A DNA stretch of 33,336 nt from JBBDWJ01 sp040902925 (GCA_040902925.1 JBBDWJ010000144.1:1-33336); one strand, 5' to 3'. Positions 24,232 to 33,232 are shown, counted from the first letter of the stretch. Translations and numbers: made by a program. The notes: generated by a model from the letters alone, not told the origin.

Positions 24232-25329
24232 TTAACGGTGCAGCAGGGACTCGAAGAGTCGTTCGTATTCACCGACGACAGCGTCCCAGTCGTAGCGGCT
24301 GCGAGCGGATTCGAGAGCCGCGGAGCCGATCTGCCGCCTCCGCTCTTCCGGTAAGCCGTCTACCGACTCGATCGCCGCCGCCAACCCGGCCTCGCCGTTG
24401 TTGTAGGCGAAGCCAACCTCACCCGCCACCTCCCGGTTTTCCGGGGTGTCGAGGTAGAGCACCACGCAGCTCCGGCCCATCGCCTCAATGAGCGCCGGAT
24501 GTGTGCCGCCAACCTCGGTCGCGTGAATGTAGGCGAAGCAGTTTGACTGCAGCTCGCTGTATCCCTGACCGTAGACGGCGCCAGTGAACCGTATCCGCGG
24601 GTCGGCGGTTTGCTTGACCTGCCGGATGTACTCCGCCGCGTAGGGAGCGTCGCCGACCATCACCAGCTTTTTGGCGGTGCGGGCCTGCTCGAACGCGCGC
24701 ACGACCAGCAAGGCATTATTTTCCGGCTCCATTCGGCTGACATAAAGGAAGTACTCGCCCGGAGTCAATCCCCATTGCTCGAGCGTTGCGGTCGTTTCGA
24801 CTCGCTCCGCCTCGGCCCCATACGCGATGAACCGCGTCTGTTTGCCATATTGCTCGGCGTAGTACTGCTGAATCACCCGTGCGTCACTCACAACCGCGCT
24901 CGGAAGCCAGGTCGAAAGCTTTTCGGAGAGCCGGTACCAACCCCGCGCCAAGGCATTCCATTTGCGGCGCTGGCGTTCGAGACCATCGACGTTGAGCACG
25001 GTCGGCATGCCCAGCAGCCGGGGCAGCAGCGTGAAAATGGCATTCGCGCCGTTGCAATAGAGCGCCACGTCAGAAGGGTGCAACGCCAGGTGCAGGGTCG
25101 AGAGGAAGGTATGCGCCAGCGTATCGAAGTACTTGTGGGCAATCGTCGGCAGCAGAGCGAGGCGAACGCCCTGATAGGCCGGCCCGACGTTGCCGACACT
25201 GTTGGTGCGGCAGTACACAGTCACTTCGTGGCCGCGAGCCGCGAGCCGCACCGAGAGCTGCTCGGCAAAGGTCTCGAATCCACCGTAGTTGGCGGGTATG
25301 CCACGCGTGCCCAGCAGGGCGATCTTCAT
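24232..25329 (-). CDS. DUF1972-type glycosyltransferase (GT-B, rhamnosyltransferase-like)
   Basis: A 365-residue GT-B fold glycosyltransferase with the DUF1972 opening MKIALLGTRGIPANYGGFETFAEQLS, found in family 4-like rhamnosyltransferases of polysaccharide loci. The donor-binding half has the FLYVSRMEPENNALLVVRAF strand-loop and the EVGGTHPALIEAMGRSCVVL block, which matches the E-x7-E region of retaining GT-B enzymes. The ATG at 25329 is chosen because it opens the family domain; a GTG at 25389 would add 20 residues without similarity. It is the last gene of a four-gene minus-strand glycosyltransferase run, 242 bp after the previous gene. It probably adds a sugar to a lipid-linked surface glycan on the cytoplasmic side of the membrane. 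The sugar donor is not determined by sequence. Confidence 0.88.
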   Translation of the reverse strand: MKIALLGTRGIPANYGGFETFAEQLSVRLAARGHEVTVYCRTNSVGNVGPAYQGVRLALLPTIAHKYFDTLAHTFLSTLHLALHPSDVALYCNGANAIFTLLPRLLGMPTVLNVDGLERQRRKWNALARGWYRLSEKLSTWLPSAVVSDARVIQQYYAEQYGKQTRFIAYGAEAERVETTATLEQWGLTPGEYFLYVSRMEPENNALLVVRAFEQARTAKKLVMVGDAPYAAEYIRQVKQTADPRIRFTGAVYGQGYSELQSNCFAYIHATEVGGTHPALIEAMGRSCVVLYLDTPENREVAGEVGFAYNNGEAGLAAAIESVDGLPEERRRQIGSAALESARSRYDWDAVVGEYERLFESLLHR

Positions 25330-25571
25330 GGGAAACGACGAAGTCGATGCAAAAGAAGGCGCCCCGCGCAGACGGCGCGAGAGCTTCACGGGAAGTCACC
25401 CGTGCCAGATTTAGCGAGTTTAACGGATTGGGATGCGTGGGTGACGGATCGCTGCACGGCGCTCCGTCATGAGCCAGATACAGGTCGAACGCAACCGCCA
25501 AGCTCCGCCCTTAAGTGCGCGACGTCTCAAGGGCCAGGGTGGGGCCCTGCGCCGGCACTGTGAAAGGACGG
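25330..25571. other. Intergenic spacer within the glycosyltransferase run
   Basis: This 242-bp spacer is unusual in an otherwise tight run. It contains two small stem-loops: TGACGGA/TCCGTCA (25442-25448 with 25463-25469) and AGGGCC/GGCCCT (25530-25535 with 25543-25548). They could attenuate or process the transcript, or the last gene may have its own promoter here. No coding frame is convincing. Confidence 0.4.
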
Positions 25572-26627
25572 CTACGACCCGGCGCTTTTAGTCATATGAA
25601 TCGGCTCGGGCCGCTCGACCGGGTCTTTCAGCGGCAGGCTCACCGGCTGGAAGCGGAACCACTGCTTCATGTAGGCATCGTCGACGCGGCGGCGCTGCTG
25701 AATCACGCGCCGCTTGGCCAGCACCCGCTGCCAATCCTTCATGAACAGGTAAAAGGCCTTTAGCGAGGAGTGCTCCACCAGCAGACAGTACGCCAGGATG
25801 CCGGCGTCGCGCAGGGTAATCGGCACCAGATTCCTGAGATAAACGCCCGGTGTGATGTTCTTCGTCCGCATCAGGAAGCGGTTCTTTACCGAGTGCATGT
25901 TGATCTCGGGAGGCAGGAACCGCCTCATCCCAGGCCGCAGCTTGCGCACATGGTAGCCGCTGGCGTTGGGGTCGTAAATGCATTTCCAGCCGAGCAGTTG
26001 CGCCCGCCAGGCCACATCGGCGTCTTCGCGGTACGTAAAGAAATCGTGATCGAAGAACTCTCCGTTGACGGAAATATCGTCGATCATCTTGCGGCGGTAG
26101 CAGGCTGCGGCCGCCGTCGCGCCAAAGACGTACTCGTATTCGCGGAAATGGCCGTTGTAGGTCTGCAGGCAGCCGCGGTCGAGGTGCCGCAGCGTGGGCG
26201 TGAAGTAGATGCCTGTCGAGTCGACCACGCGTTGGTCGGGGATCTCGAACGAGGCGTCGATCATCAGCAGCTTGCCGCACAGCGTCCCCACGGCGGGGTC
26301 GAGCTTCGCGGTCTCCATGAGACATTCGACGAAGGTCGGCAGCAGCAGTACGTCGGGGTTGAGCGTCAGAACCCAGTCGCCGCTGGACAGCGCAATGGCC
26401 TGGTTCTGCGCCGCCGCAAACCCAATGTTCTCTTCGTTGTAAACCACCGTGCAGCGTTTTTCGAAACGTTCCAGAATGTCCGGAGTGCCGTCGGTGGAAG
26501 CGTTGTCGATGACAATGACTTCCAGCCGCAGGTAACGCTGGTCAAGAACCGATTCGAGGCAGCGGCGAATAAAGCGGCCGCTGTTAAAGGTGACAATCGT
26601 CACCGAGACGAGATCTTTTTCAGCCAT
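25572..26627 (-). CDS. Family 2 glycosyltransferase
   Basis: A 351-residue GT-A fold glycosyltransferase of family 2, rhamnosyltransferase/WbbL-like subgroup. The nucleotide-binding start is VSVTIVTFNSGRFIRRCLESV, followed by VIVIDNASTDGT. The DxD-like metal site is LTLNPDVLLL and the later acidic motif (catalytic base region) is TYREDADVAWR. The C-terminal region includes short hydrophobic helices and ends with a basic Arg/Gln-rich patch. The ATG at 26627 is preferred to a TTG three codons upstream. It starts 14 nt after the stop of the preceding glycosyltransferase, so they are co-transcribed. It likely transfers an activated sugar to a growing surface polysaccharide. Donor and acceptor are unknown. 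Confidence 0.9.
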   Translation of the reverse strand: MAEKDLVSVTIVTFNSGRFIRRCLESVLDQRYLRLEVIVIDNASTDGTPDILERFEKRCTVVYNEENIGFAAAQNQAIALSSGDWVLTLNPDVLLLPTFVECLMETAKLDPAVGTLCGKLLMIDASFEIPDQRVVDSTGIYFTPTLRHLDRGCLQTYNGHFREYEYVFGATAAAACYRRKMIDDISVNGEFFDHDFFTYREDADVAWRAQLLGWKCIYDPNASGYHVRKLRPGMRRFLPPEINMHSVKNRFLMRTKNITPGVYLRNLVPITLRDAGILAYCLLVEHSSLKAFYLFMKDWQRVLAKRRVIQQRRRVDDAYMKQWFRFQPVSLPLKDPVERPEPIHMTKSAGS

Positions 26628-26641
26628 GAACTTCAACTCGA

Positions 26642-27622
26642 TCAGGATTCAACAATTGGCGCGGGGCCCACGTTCGCCGACACGTTGTGGGCCGCCTGTG
26701 ATCCCATCACCATCTTGAGAGCGCTGCTATACGCCTTTCTGTCGTTGCTGCTGCCCGCCCCCCAGCAGGCGCACCATCGTACGCACAATCCCACCGCGGT
26801 GGCCGCCCGAAGAACCTGGAACGCCCCACCGGAGAAGTGTTTATTACAAAAGCGTAAAAAACTACCATACCAGGCAAGCTGGCGGAAGCGCACCGAAGCC
26901 CCCCGGAGGGAGTGCCCCCCCTCGTGACGCGCGACGGCCCCGGGAACGAACAGGATCCGGGCCCCGCTCTCACGAATGCGCCAGCACAAATCGACGTCCT
27001 CAAACCATATCGGGTGGAACGCTTCATCCAGGCCGTCGAGCTTCTCCCAAACCTCTCGCCTGAACATCAGGAACGCACCGGCAGGCTGATCAACGTCCTG
27101 CGCTCGCCGCGGATCGAAGTCGAGCATTCTATAGCGGCGATTGACCGGATTACGAGCCCATACGCGGTTCACAAGAAGAGCTTCCATCAGTAGCGCGGCT
27201 GGAGTGGGAAACGAGCGCACATTGAAGCCGCGCTGCCACTCGCCCGACCGGCCAACAAGCTTGCCGCCCGCCGCGCCCACTTCGGGCGAATCGAAAGCTC
27301 GAACCAGATCACCAAGGCCGGTCTCCAGATCGGCGTCCGGGTTCAACAAAAGCACAAGCGGGCTTGTCGTAACTCGCACTGCTTGATTGACAGCTCCCGC
27401 GAAACCCCGGTTTGAGCGGTTACGAATGAGCCTTGCGAAAGGGGCTCGCGTTTCGACAATCTCGCAGGTTGCGTCGCTCGATGCGTTGTCGACAACCACC
27501 ACGTCAACGCCGTCGCCCGTGCCTTCACCCTGCAAGACGTGGCGGCGCAACGCATCCAGGCATGGCCCGATCTCGTCGGCCGAGTTGTACGTGACGATGA
27601 CGACCGCGACGGCGTTGGTCAT
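26642..27622 (-). CDS. Family 2 glycosyltransferase
   Basis: A 326-residue GT-A family 2 enzyme. Motifs are AVVIVTYNSADEIGPCLDAL at the start, VVVVDNASSDAT, LLLNPDADLETG (DxD equivalent) and WFEDVDLCWR (acidic catalytic region), with DQPAGAFLMFRR between them, as in the WbbL-like rhamnosyltransferases. The ATG at 27620-27622 overlaps the TGA of the upstream glycosyltransferase (ATGA, 27619-27622), with GGAG 8 nt before it; this indicates translational coupling and rules out the longer frame up to 27724. The C-terminal tail beyond residue 275 is variable and Cys/Trp/Ser-rich. Its role is sugar addition in surface glycan assembly; specificity unknown. Confidence 0.9.
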   Translation of the reverse strand: MTNAVAVVIVTYNSADEIGPCLDALRRHVLQGEGTGDGVDVVVVDNASSDATCEIVETRAPFARLIRNRSNRGFAGAVNQAVRVTTSPLVLLLNPDADLETGLGDLVRAFDSPEVGAAGGKLVGRSGEWQRGFNVRSFPTPAALLMEALLVNRVWARNPVNRRYRMLDFDPRRAQDVDQPAGAFLMFRREVWEKLDGLDEAFHPIWFEDVDLCWRIRESGARILFVPGAVARHEGGHSLRGASVRFRQLAWYGSFLRFCNKHFSGGAFQVLRAATAVGLCVRWCACWGAGSSNDRKAYSSALKMVMGSQAAHNVSANVGPAPIVES

Positions 27623-28653
27623 GCCTGTTTCTCCGCCAGCGGCGCCAGCCGAAAATACCATCGCCAGTAGGTGTCCCAACGGGTCGCCTTCTGGACGCGC
27701 GCGATTTCGGCTTCCATGGCGCACAACACGCCCGCCAGGCGCTCGCCGCGGCTACGAATCGACGCGGACGCCCGCCGCAGCCGCGAGAAGCCCCGCAGCC
27801 CGCGCCAGAAGCCGCGCGCCCAGGAAGAGGCGCGCCCCCTTGATATCGCCAGTGTCGCCCATAGCAATTGGGCGGCCAGAATCGGCCGCAGGAATCGTAG
27901 CATCAGCCGGGCAGGATAAAACTTGGCCAACAACAAAAGCTGATGGCAGGTCATCCACTCGACCGACGCGCCGCTCCAGATGCCGGCCGTGGCGCTGCCG
28001 CGGTGATAGGCGACGGCGGAGGGCACGTAGAGCCCCGGCAGATCTTCCATGGCTGCGCGTAGTCCCAAGTCGATATCTTCCAGATAGGCGAAAAACGATT
28101 CCTCCAACCCGCCGACACGCTCGAAAAAGCCGCGCCGGAATATCGCGGCAGTGGCGGACGGAAAATAAGTCCGCCTCACGGCGTCGAACAGCGGGCCATC
28201 AGCCCGTCCGTGGCCCAGCCGCCAGGACGCCCCGCCCCGGCAGATTGCATCGCCGGTGCCGTCGATCAACCCGCGGTCCTGGTCGTTGAGCGTCTTGCCG
28301 GTCGCAAACCACAACTTAGCCGCTTCTCGCGGCGGTGATCCCACGGCGGCAAGAAGCTCGGCCATCCAGCCCGGCGACAGCTCAACGTCGTTGTTGACGA
28401 GCGCGATCCATTCCCCACTGGACGCTTCGATCCCACGGTTGACCGCGCGGCTCACCCCTTCGTTACCCGACAATTCCAACACACGGCACCCGGCGCGGCG
28501 GGCCGTCTCGACCGAATTGTCCTCTGACCCGTTGTCAACGACCACGACATCCAACGACACGCCTTCCGGCAACCGTTGCGCATGGATGCTCTGCAAGAGA
28601 CGTTCCAGCAAGGCACAACGGTTCCTATGCGGGATAACAATGCTGACCGTCAT
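27619..28653 (-). CDS. Family 2 glycosyltransferase, first gene of the run
   Basis: A 344-residue GT-A family 2 enzyme. It opens directly with the nucleotide-binding strand (TVSIVIPHRNRCALLERLLQSI), then VVVVDNGSEDNS, ALVNNDVELSPG at the metal-binding position (NND in place of NPD) and AYLEDIDLGLRAA at the acidic catalytic position. The C-terminal third has hydrophobic segments (LMLRFLRPILAAQLLWATLA) and is Arg/Ser-rich, suggesting membrane association. No strong ribosome site precedes the ATG. Its stop overlaps the next glycosyltransferase start by 4 nt. As the promoter-proximal gene it probably defines an operon that ends at 24232. Donor and acceptor cannot be named. Confidence 0.9.
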   Translation of the reverse strand: MTVSIVIPHRNRCALLERLLQSIHAQRLPEGVSLDVVVVDNGSEDNSVETARRAGCRVLELSGNEGVSRAVNRGIEASSGEWIALVNNDVELSPGWMAELLAAVGSPPREAAKLWFATGKTLNDQDRGLIDGTGDAICRGGASWRLGHGRADGPLFDAVRRTYFPSATAAIFRRGFFERVGGLEESFFAYLEDIDLGLRAAMEDLPGLYVPSAVAYHRGSATAGIWSGASVEWMTCHQLLLLAKFYPARLMLRFLRPILAAQLLWATLAISRGRASSWARGFWRGLRGFSRLRRASASIRSRGERLAGVLCAMEAEIARVQKATRWDTYWRWYFRLAPLAEKQA

Positions 28654-28885
28654 TTAGGATTCGCGACGCGCAACCGACGCGGTTCTCGTGGCAGGCTCTT
28701 TCTAGATAACACACCCCCTAGGTGGGAAGCAAATCGTTTGTTATGAATGAGTCACGGGAAATCGAGATTTTTACCGAGCCGCCCTCGGCGGCAGGCGTGG
28801 CAAAACCGGCGGCCCGCCAACATTGCCGAGTACCGCGCGGGGCGGTGGAAGACGGACCGGCGATACCGGGTTAGTGCTAGAGGCG
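28654..28885. promoter_or_regulatory. Upstream region of the glycosyltransferase operon
   Basis: This spacer separates the cytochrome-TPR stop from the first glycosyltransferase start (both minus strand). TTGCTT (28732-28727) and TATCTA (28708-28703), 18 bp apart on the minus strand, are a weak sigma-70-like pair about 50 nt before the glycosyltransferase ATG. A GCCGCC-CTC-GGCGGC stem-loop (28778-28792) lies between that pair and the cytochrome stop and could terminate the cytochrome transcript, though no T-run follows. Confidence 0.3.
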
Positions 28886-31465
28886 TCACGGCGTGTCGAT
28901 TTGACGCAAGGCGTGGCCGGCAGCCTCGCGCAGCCTCTCGTCGCCTTCCCGGGCGACTTGCTCGAACTGCCGGCGCGCCCCGGCGAGGTCTCCTTGGGCG
29001 GCCAGCGCGAATCCCAAGTTGAGGCGGGCTTCCTGGTATTGCGGGTTGAGCCTCAACGCCACGGTGAATTGCTCGGCCGCTTCCTGGTGATGGTTCTGGA
29101 ACCCCAGGGCGGTTCCCAGGTTGAAGCGGGCCTCGGCGAGGTTCTCGTCGGCCCGCACAGCCGCGCGGAAGTGTTGGAGGGCCTCCTCGAGCGCGCCGCG
29201 CCTGGCCAACAGGTTGCCCAGATTATTGTGAGCGCCGGCCAAGCCGGGAGACAGCCGCAACGCCTCGTGCAAGTGCGACTCGGCCTCGCCAAACTTCTGC
29301 TGGTCGGCCAGCAGCCCGGCGAAGTTGTGGTGCGCCTCGGCGTGATTCGGGTTCAGCCGGAGCGCTTGCTGGTAGTGTTCGGCGGCCTCGTCGATTTGGC
29401 CGGCCGCGGCGAGCAGGTTGGCGAGATTGTTGTGAGCGGCCTCGTAGTCGGGCTGGATGCGAATCGCTTCCCGGGCCGCTGCGATGGCGCCAGCCGGCTC
29501 GCCCATGCGCGACAAAGCCGACGCCAAGTTGCTGTGCGCTTCGGGTAGGTTGGGGTCGATTCGGATGGCTTTGCGCAGCGTTTCCAGGGCGCGCTGCGGC
29601 GAGTTTTGCTGCAGGTAGACCTCGCCCAGGTTGTTCAGCGCCTTGGCGTCGTCGGGCTCCACGGCCAACGCCCGCTCCAGCACCTCGATGGCTCGTACGT
29701 CCTGGCCGTCGCTCGAAAGCGCGAGCGCAAAATTACGCAGCGCCGCCTGGTGGTTCGGAGCGCGCTCAATCGCCTGCTCGTAGAGAGGCAAGGATTTCCC
29801 GGTTTCGCCGCTCTTCCAATAGGCTTCCGCCAGTTGGAAATAAAACTCGCCGCTTTCGGGCCGATGCTTCTCGATCGCCCGTTCCAGGCGCGGTATCCCC
29901 GCCCGCAAATTCGACTCCTGGTTCACCTGCGCCAGCGCCAGATACAGCTCGTCCTGGGGCCCGTCCAAACGGGGCGGATAGTAGGGCATTACTTCGCCGT
30001 GGTAGGCGGTTTCCGGCGTGTCTGTGGTTTCCCGGATCGGTGCGAGCAGGTCGCGCGCGGGCTTGCGCCGTTGGATGTAGTGGTCTGTCATGACCACGTG
30101 CACCACGTCATCGGTGCGGCGCTTCGGCATGTGGCAGTCGAGGCAGTTTGCTGAATTCGTATGCTTGCCCGCCGCCACGAGCCCGGCCAAAGCCGGCTGG
30201 TGGCAGCCGTTGCAGACGTCCACGTAGCGCCGGACAGCTTCTTCCCCGCGCGGGATGTCATGGGGATCATGGCAGCTTGTACAGGTCAATGCCTGGCCTG
30301 CCGGCAAGCCTTGCGTCTGCTCAAAGCAGGCGGATTTGCGCAGCCGGTAGGCGGCATGCGCGATCTCGAAATGGTCTTCGGGCCCCTGGCCGGGGGCATG
30401 ACGGAAGTGCAGGATGTAGTCGGCTAGCGGCTCGCCCGGCCGGAACGAAAACGCCCCGCGGCCGGCGCGCAGCAGGGCGTAGGGCAGCCGCCGGCTGGTG
30501 GTTTCCAAGTGGCATTGCATGCACAACTCGACCTGCCGGTCTACGCTCAGCCCGGCCGGGTTGACGATCGCGTCGCGGATTTCCGCTTCGGAAGCGCCCC
30601 GTCCCACTGCCTCGACATGCGCGCGGCCGGGGCCGTGGCAGCGTTGGCAGTCGATGCCTTCGGCTAGCCGCCCGGGGTAGCGGGGGTCCCGGCCAGCGTG
30701 GTCTTTTCCTGGCGCCATCTCAGGGTAGCTGTTGTGGCAAGCCATGCAGTCGAACGAGATTTCACGCCCGAACTCTTTGTGCCGCGGCTGGTCGTAGCCG
30801 GGGCTCATCGCCCAGTAGCCGCCGTTCTCGGAATACCAGCCCAGGGGCATTTGCGTCAGTTTCCCGTGGCCGTCGAGATGAAGGTACGAGCGCGCGTGAT
30901 TGCCCGAGCCGATGACGAAATCAATTTTCTGCTCGACGACGTTGGTTTCGTTGCCGCTGGAATCCAACTGGTGGCGGCGCTGAAAATACTCGCCGTTGCG
31001 CGCGATCATCGTGTAGTGGCTTTCGGACGGCTTGTGGTGGTAGGTGTTGGCTTGCGCAAAATCCTCGACCATCAACTCGGGCCGCGGACGGTAGAACGAG
31101 CGAGCCATCCCGGTGTGCTGATAGGTATCGTGGATCTGCTGGTGGCAGCCGGCGCAGGTGCTGGCGTCGAGATAGCCATCGTCACTGCCCCCCACAAAGC
31201 GCGCTGCTGCCGGGTTCGATGCGCCGGGATCTTGTGCGAGGGTTGGGTTCGTTGGCGCGGGTTGCCAAAGGAAATAAGCGCCCACCGCCGCGGCTGCAAC
31301 AAGGATCGCGGCCGCTGCGGGCAAAATCGTGCGTGCTGGCAGGCTCCCGGCGCCCCGGTCCGAAGAAGCCTTCGCGCTGCGCCCTGAGAGCTTGGCGGAA
31401 GCGGAATCCTCCGCCGAAGAGCCGCCACCCTGGCTCGCGCGACGCTTACGAGCGCGCTTCGACAT
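28886..31465 (-). CDS. Membrane-anchored multihaem c-type cytochrome fused to TPRs
   Basis: An 859-residue fusion. Residues 1-44 are basic and Ser/Ala-rich, and 45-68 form a membrane anchor (ILPAAAAILVAAAAVGAYFLW), so the bulk faces the periplasm. Seven CXXCH haem-c motifs follow at residues 104-108, 240-244, 273-277, 315-319, 395-399, 418-422 and 441-445. Scattered extra histidines (for example HTGMARSFY and TYHHKPSESHY) could serve as distal ligands. From about 495 to the end there are about ten TPRs, mostly 34 residues, with strongly repeated NNLANLLA and ALRLNP patterns. Such proteins are annotated in Acidobacteria as TPR multihaem cytochromes of unknown function; electron transfer with a protein-docking arm is inferred. 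Haem attachment genes are not in the window. It lies 68 nt after lpdA on the same strand. The start has only a weak ribosome site. Confidence 0.92.
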   Translation of the reverse strand: MSKRARKRRASQGGGSSAEDSASAKLSGRSAKASSDRGAGSLPARTILPAAAAILVAAAAVGAYFLWQPAPTNPTLAQDPGASNPAAARFVGGSDDGYLDASTCAGCHQQIHDTYQHTGMARSFYRPRPELMVEDFAQANTYHHKPSESHYTMIARNGEYFQRRHQLDSSGNETNVVEQKIDFVIGSGNHARSYLHLDGHGKLTQMPLGWYSENGGYWAMSPGYDQPRHKEFGREISFDCMACHNSYPEMAPGKDHAGRDPRYPGRLAEGIDCQRCHGPGRAHVEAVGRGASEAEIRDAIVNPAGLSVDRQVELCMQCHLETTSRRLPYALLRAGRGAFSFRPGEPLADYILHFRHAPGQGPEDHFEIAHAAYRLRKSACFEQTQGLPAGQALTCTSCHDPHDIPRGEEAVRRYVDVCNGCHQPALAGLVAAGKHTNSANCLDCHMPKRRTDDVVHVVMTDHYIQRRKPARDLLAPIRETTDTPETAYHGEVMPYYPPRLDGPQDELYLALAQVNQESNLRAGIPRLERAIEKHRPESGEFYFQLAEAYWKSGETGKSLPLYEQAIERAPNHQAALRNFALALSSDGQDVRAIEVLERALAVEPDDAKALNNLGEVYLQQNSPQRALETLRKAIRIDPNLPEAHSNLASALSRMGEPAGAIAAAREAIRIQPDYEAAHNNLANLLAAAGQIDEAAEHYQQALRLNPNHAEAHHNFAGLLADQQKFGEAESHLHEALRLSPGLAGAHNNLGNLLARRGALEEALQHFRAAVRADENLAEARFNLGTALGFQNHHQEAAEQFTVALRLNPQYQEARLNLGFALAAQGDLAGARRQFEQVAREGDERLREAAGHALRQIDTP

Positions 31466-31533
31466 GCGGATTATCTTCGCACAGCGTTGCCCGCGTCCCG
31501 GCCCAACTGCACGTTCAGCCCGCTACGCCTTGG

Positions 31534-32919
31534 CTACAGGTTCAGGGTACGGCCATCCACCGCCAGCGCGGCTTCCTTCATCGCCTCGGCCAAAGTGGGA
31601 TGCGCGTGGCTCGAGCGCGCGATATCTTCGCTGCTGGCACCAAATTCGATGGCCACGGCGGCCTCGGCGATCATGTCCCCGGCCCGCGGCCCGAGAATGT
31701 GGACACCCAGCACGCGGTCCGTCTTGGCGTCGGCGAGAATCTTGACCTTGCCATCGAGTTGACCGAGCGCCCGCGCCCGCGAGTTGGCGCGGAAGGGAAA
31801 CTCTCCTTTGCGGTACTCGACTCCGGCGGCCTTGAGTTCGTCTTCGGTCTTGCCCACCGAGGCGATCTCGGGCTGCGTATAAACCACGGCGGGAATGGCG
31901 TGGTAGTTGACGTGACCGTGGCCCGTTACGATGCTCTCCACGCAGGCGACCCCTTCGTCCTCGGCTTTGTGGGCCAGCATCGGGCCGCGGATGACGTCTC
32001 CGATCGCGTAAATACCCTTGGCGGTGGTGGCGAAGTCGTCGCTTACCGGGATGCGGCCCTTGTTGTCGAGTTCGATTCCCACCGATTCCAGGCCCAGCCC
32101 GTCGGTGTTCGGTTTGCGGCCTACCGAGATGAGCACCCGGTCGCACTCGATCGGCTTCGCCCCCTCGCACTCAACGACGCAGACTCCCTTTTTGACCTTG
32201 GCGCCGGTGACTTTGGCCCCCAGGCGGAATTCCAAGCCTTGTTTCTCAAAAAGCTTTTGCGCATCGGCCGCCAGATCGGAATCCATGCCTGGCAGGATGC
32301 GGTTGAGGTACTCCAGCACCGTGACCTTAGCGCCGAGCCGCTTCCAGACGGAACTCATTTCCAGCCCGATATAGCCCGCGCCGATCACCACAAGGTGGTT
32401 GGGCACTTCGTCGTAACTGAGCGCCTCGGTGCTGGTGCCGATGCGGTCGCCGTCGATCTCGACGCCGGGCAGCGAGGCGCTTTTGCTGCCGGTGGCTATG
32501 ATGATGTGCCGGGCCTCGAGCTGCTCTTCGCCGTCCGCCCCTTCGACCGCGACGACGCCGCGGCCGGCCAAGCGCGCGTGCCCTTCGTACCGCGTGATTT
32601 TGTGTTTCTTGAACAGCGAGCCGACGCCGGTGGTCAGACCTTTGACGATGCGGTCCTTGCGAGCCAGCATTTTCTTCAGGTCAAGCCCCACTTCCTTGAG
32701 CACCAGACCGTGTTCGGAAAGCCCGCCTGCCGCCTCGTGGTACAGCTCGCTCGATTCCAGCAGGGCTTTGCTGGGGATGCAGCCGATGCGAAGGCACGTT
32801 CCGCCCAGAGCTTTTTCCTGCTCCACACAAGCGACATCGAGGCCCAATTGCGCCGCCCGGATTGCCGCCACGTACCCGCCCGGACCCGCTCCGATGACCA
32901 CTAAGTCGTGCTTTTTCAT
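31534..32919 (-). CDS. lpdA: Dihydrolipoyl dehydrogenase (E3)
   Basis: A 461-residue flavoprotein that reoxidises dihydrolipoamide with NAD+, as the E3 of 2-oxoacid dehydrogenases and the glycine cleavage system, in the cytoplasm. The FAD-binding GAGPGG (10-15) is followed by the redox disulfide in GGTCLRIGC (Cys42, Cys47). The NAD site is VIGAGYIGLE and the second FAD motif is GIYAIGD. The C-terminal dimerisation domain supplies the active-site pair His440 and Glu445 in HAHPTLAE. Full length. The ATG at 32919 has GGAG 9 nt upstream. No E1, E2 or lipoate gene is in the window, so it may serve complexes encoded elsewhere. It is divergent from the gene at 33233 and 68 nt upstream of the cytochrome gene. 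Confidence 0.96.
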   Translation of the reverse strand: MKKHDLVVIGAGPGGYVAAIRAAQLGLDVACVEQEKALGGTCLRIGCIPSKALLESSELYHEAAGGLSEHGLVLKEVGLDLKKMLARKDRIVKGLTTGVGSLFKKHKITRYEGHARLAGRGVVAVEGADGEEQLEARHIIIATGSKSASLPGVEIDGDRIGTSTEALSYDEVPNHLVVIGAGYIGLEMSSVWKRLGAKVTVLEYLNRILPGMDSDLAADAQKLFEKQGLEFRLGAKVTGAKVKKGVCVVECEGAKPIECDRVLISVGRKPNTDGLGLESVGIELDNKGRIPVSDDFATTAKGIYAIGDVIRGPMLAHKAEDEGVACVESIVTGHGHVNYHAIPAVVYTQPEIASVGKTEDELKAAGVEYRKGEFPFRANSRARALGQLDGKVKILADAKTDRVLGVHILGPRAGDMIAEAAVAIEFGASSEDIARSSHAHPTLAEAMKEAALAVDGRTLNL

Positions 32920-33232
32920 TCAGTTAATCTCCCGACCGGCGGAATTTGAGCGCCAGCGAAGGGTCTCAGGCACCGCGTTCCATAGCCATGATGACACGCT
33001 CCCTAGCCGCGCTGGTCGGCGCCTTCCTCCACCGCCCTGCCGAATTCAGCCCGAAACGGCCGGGACGGTCTTGCCGTCCAAACACCCAACAATGCCGGGT
33101 CAGGCGGTACAGGCGAGTTTCCGCCCTTACGTCGAGCCAAAACCTTCGCCAAACGCCGCCTTTCCCAGGGAAACCATTGAACCGGCGGCGGGATATAATC
33201 AGGTGACAGACACTCCATCCCACGGCGCCTTG
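32920..33232. other. Divergent intergenic region upstream of lpdA and 33233 gene
   Basis: These 313 bp hold the lpdA ribosome site, a stem-loop GGACGG-TCTTG-CCGTCC (33063-33079) and a -10 box near the right end. Short open frames on both strands are not recognisable as proteins. I see no RNA gene. Confidence 0.5.
33194..33199 (+). promoter_or_regulatory. Consensus -10 box TATAAT
   Basis: A perfect TATAAT lies 33 nt before the ATG at 33233. No matching -35 hexamer is found at the usual 16-18 bp spacing. It is probably the promoter of the partial gene at the right edge. Confidence 0.4.

Noticed and set aside
31219..32904. 561-codon open frame antisense to lpdA and the cytochrome start
   Set aside because: It is a shadow frame of two unambiguous genes and contains no family motif.
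32966..33223. 85-codon minus-strand frame upstream of lpdA
   Set aside because: Its sequence is Arg/Trp-rich without recognisable similarity and covers the promoter-like region with TATAAT; unlikely to be a gene.
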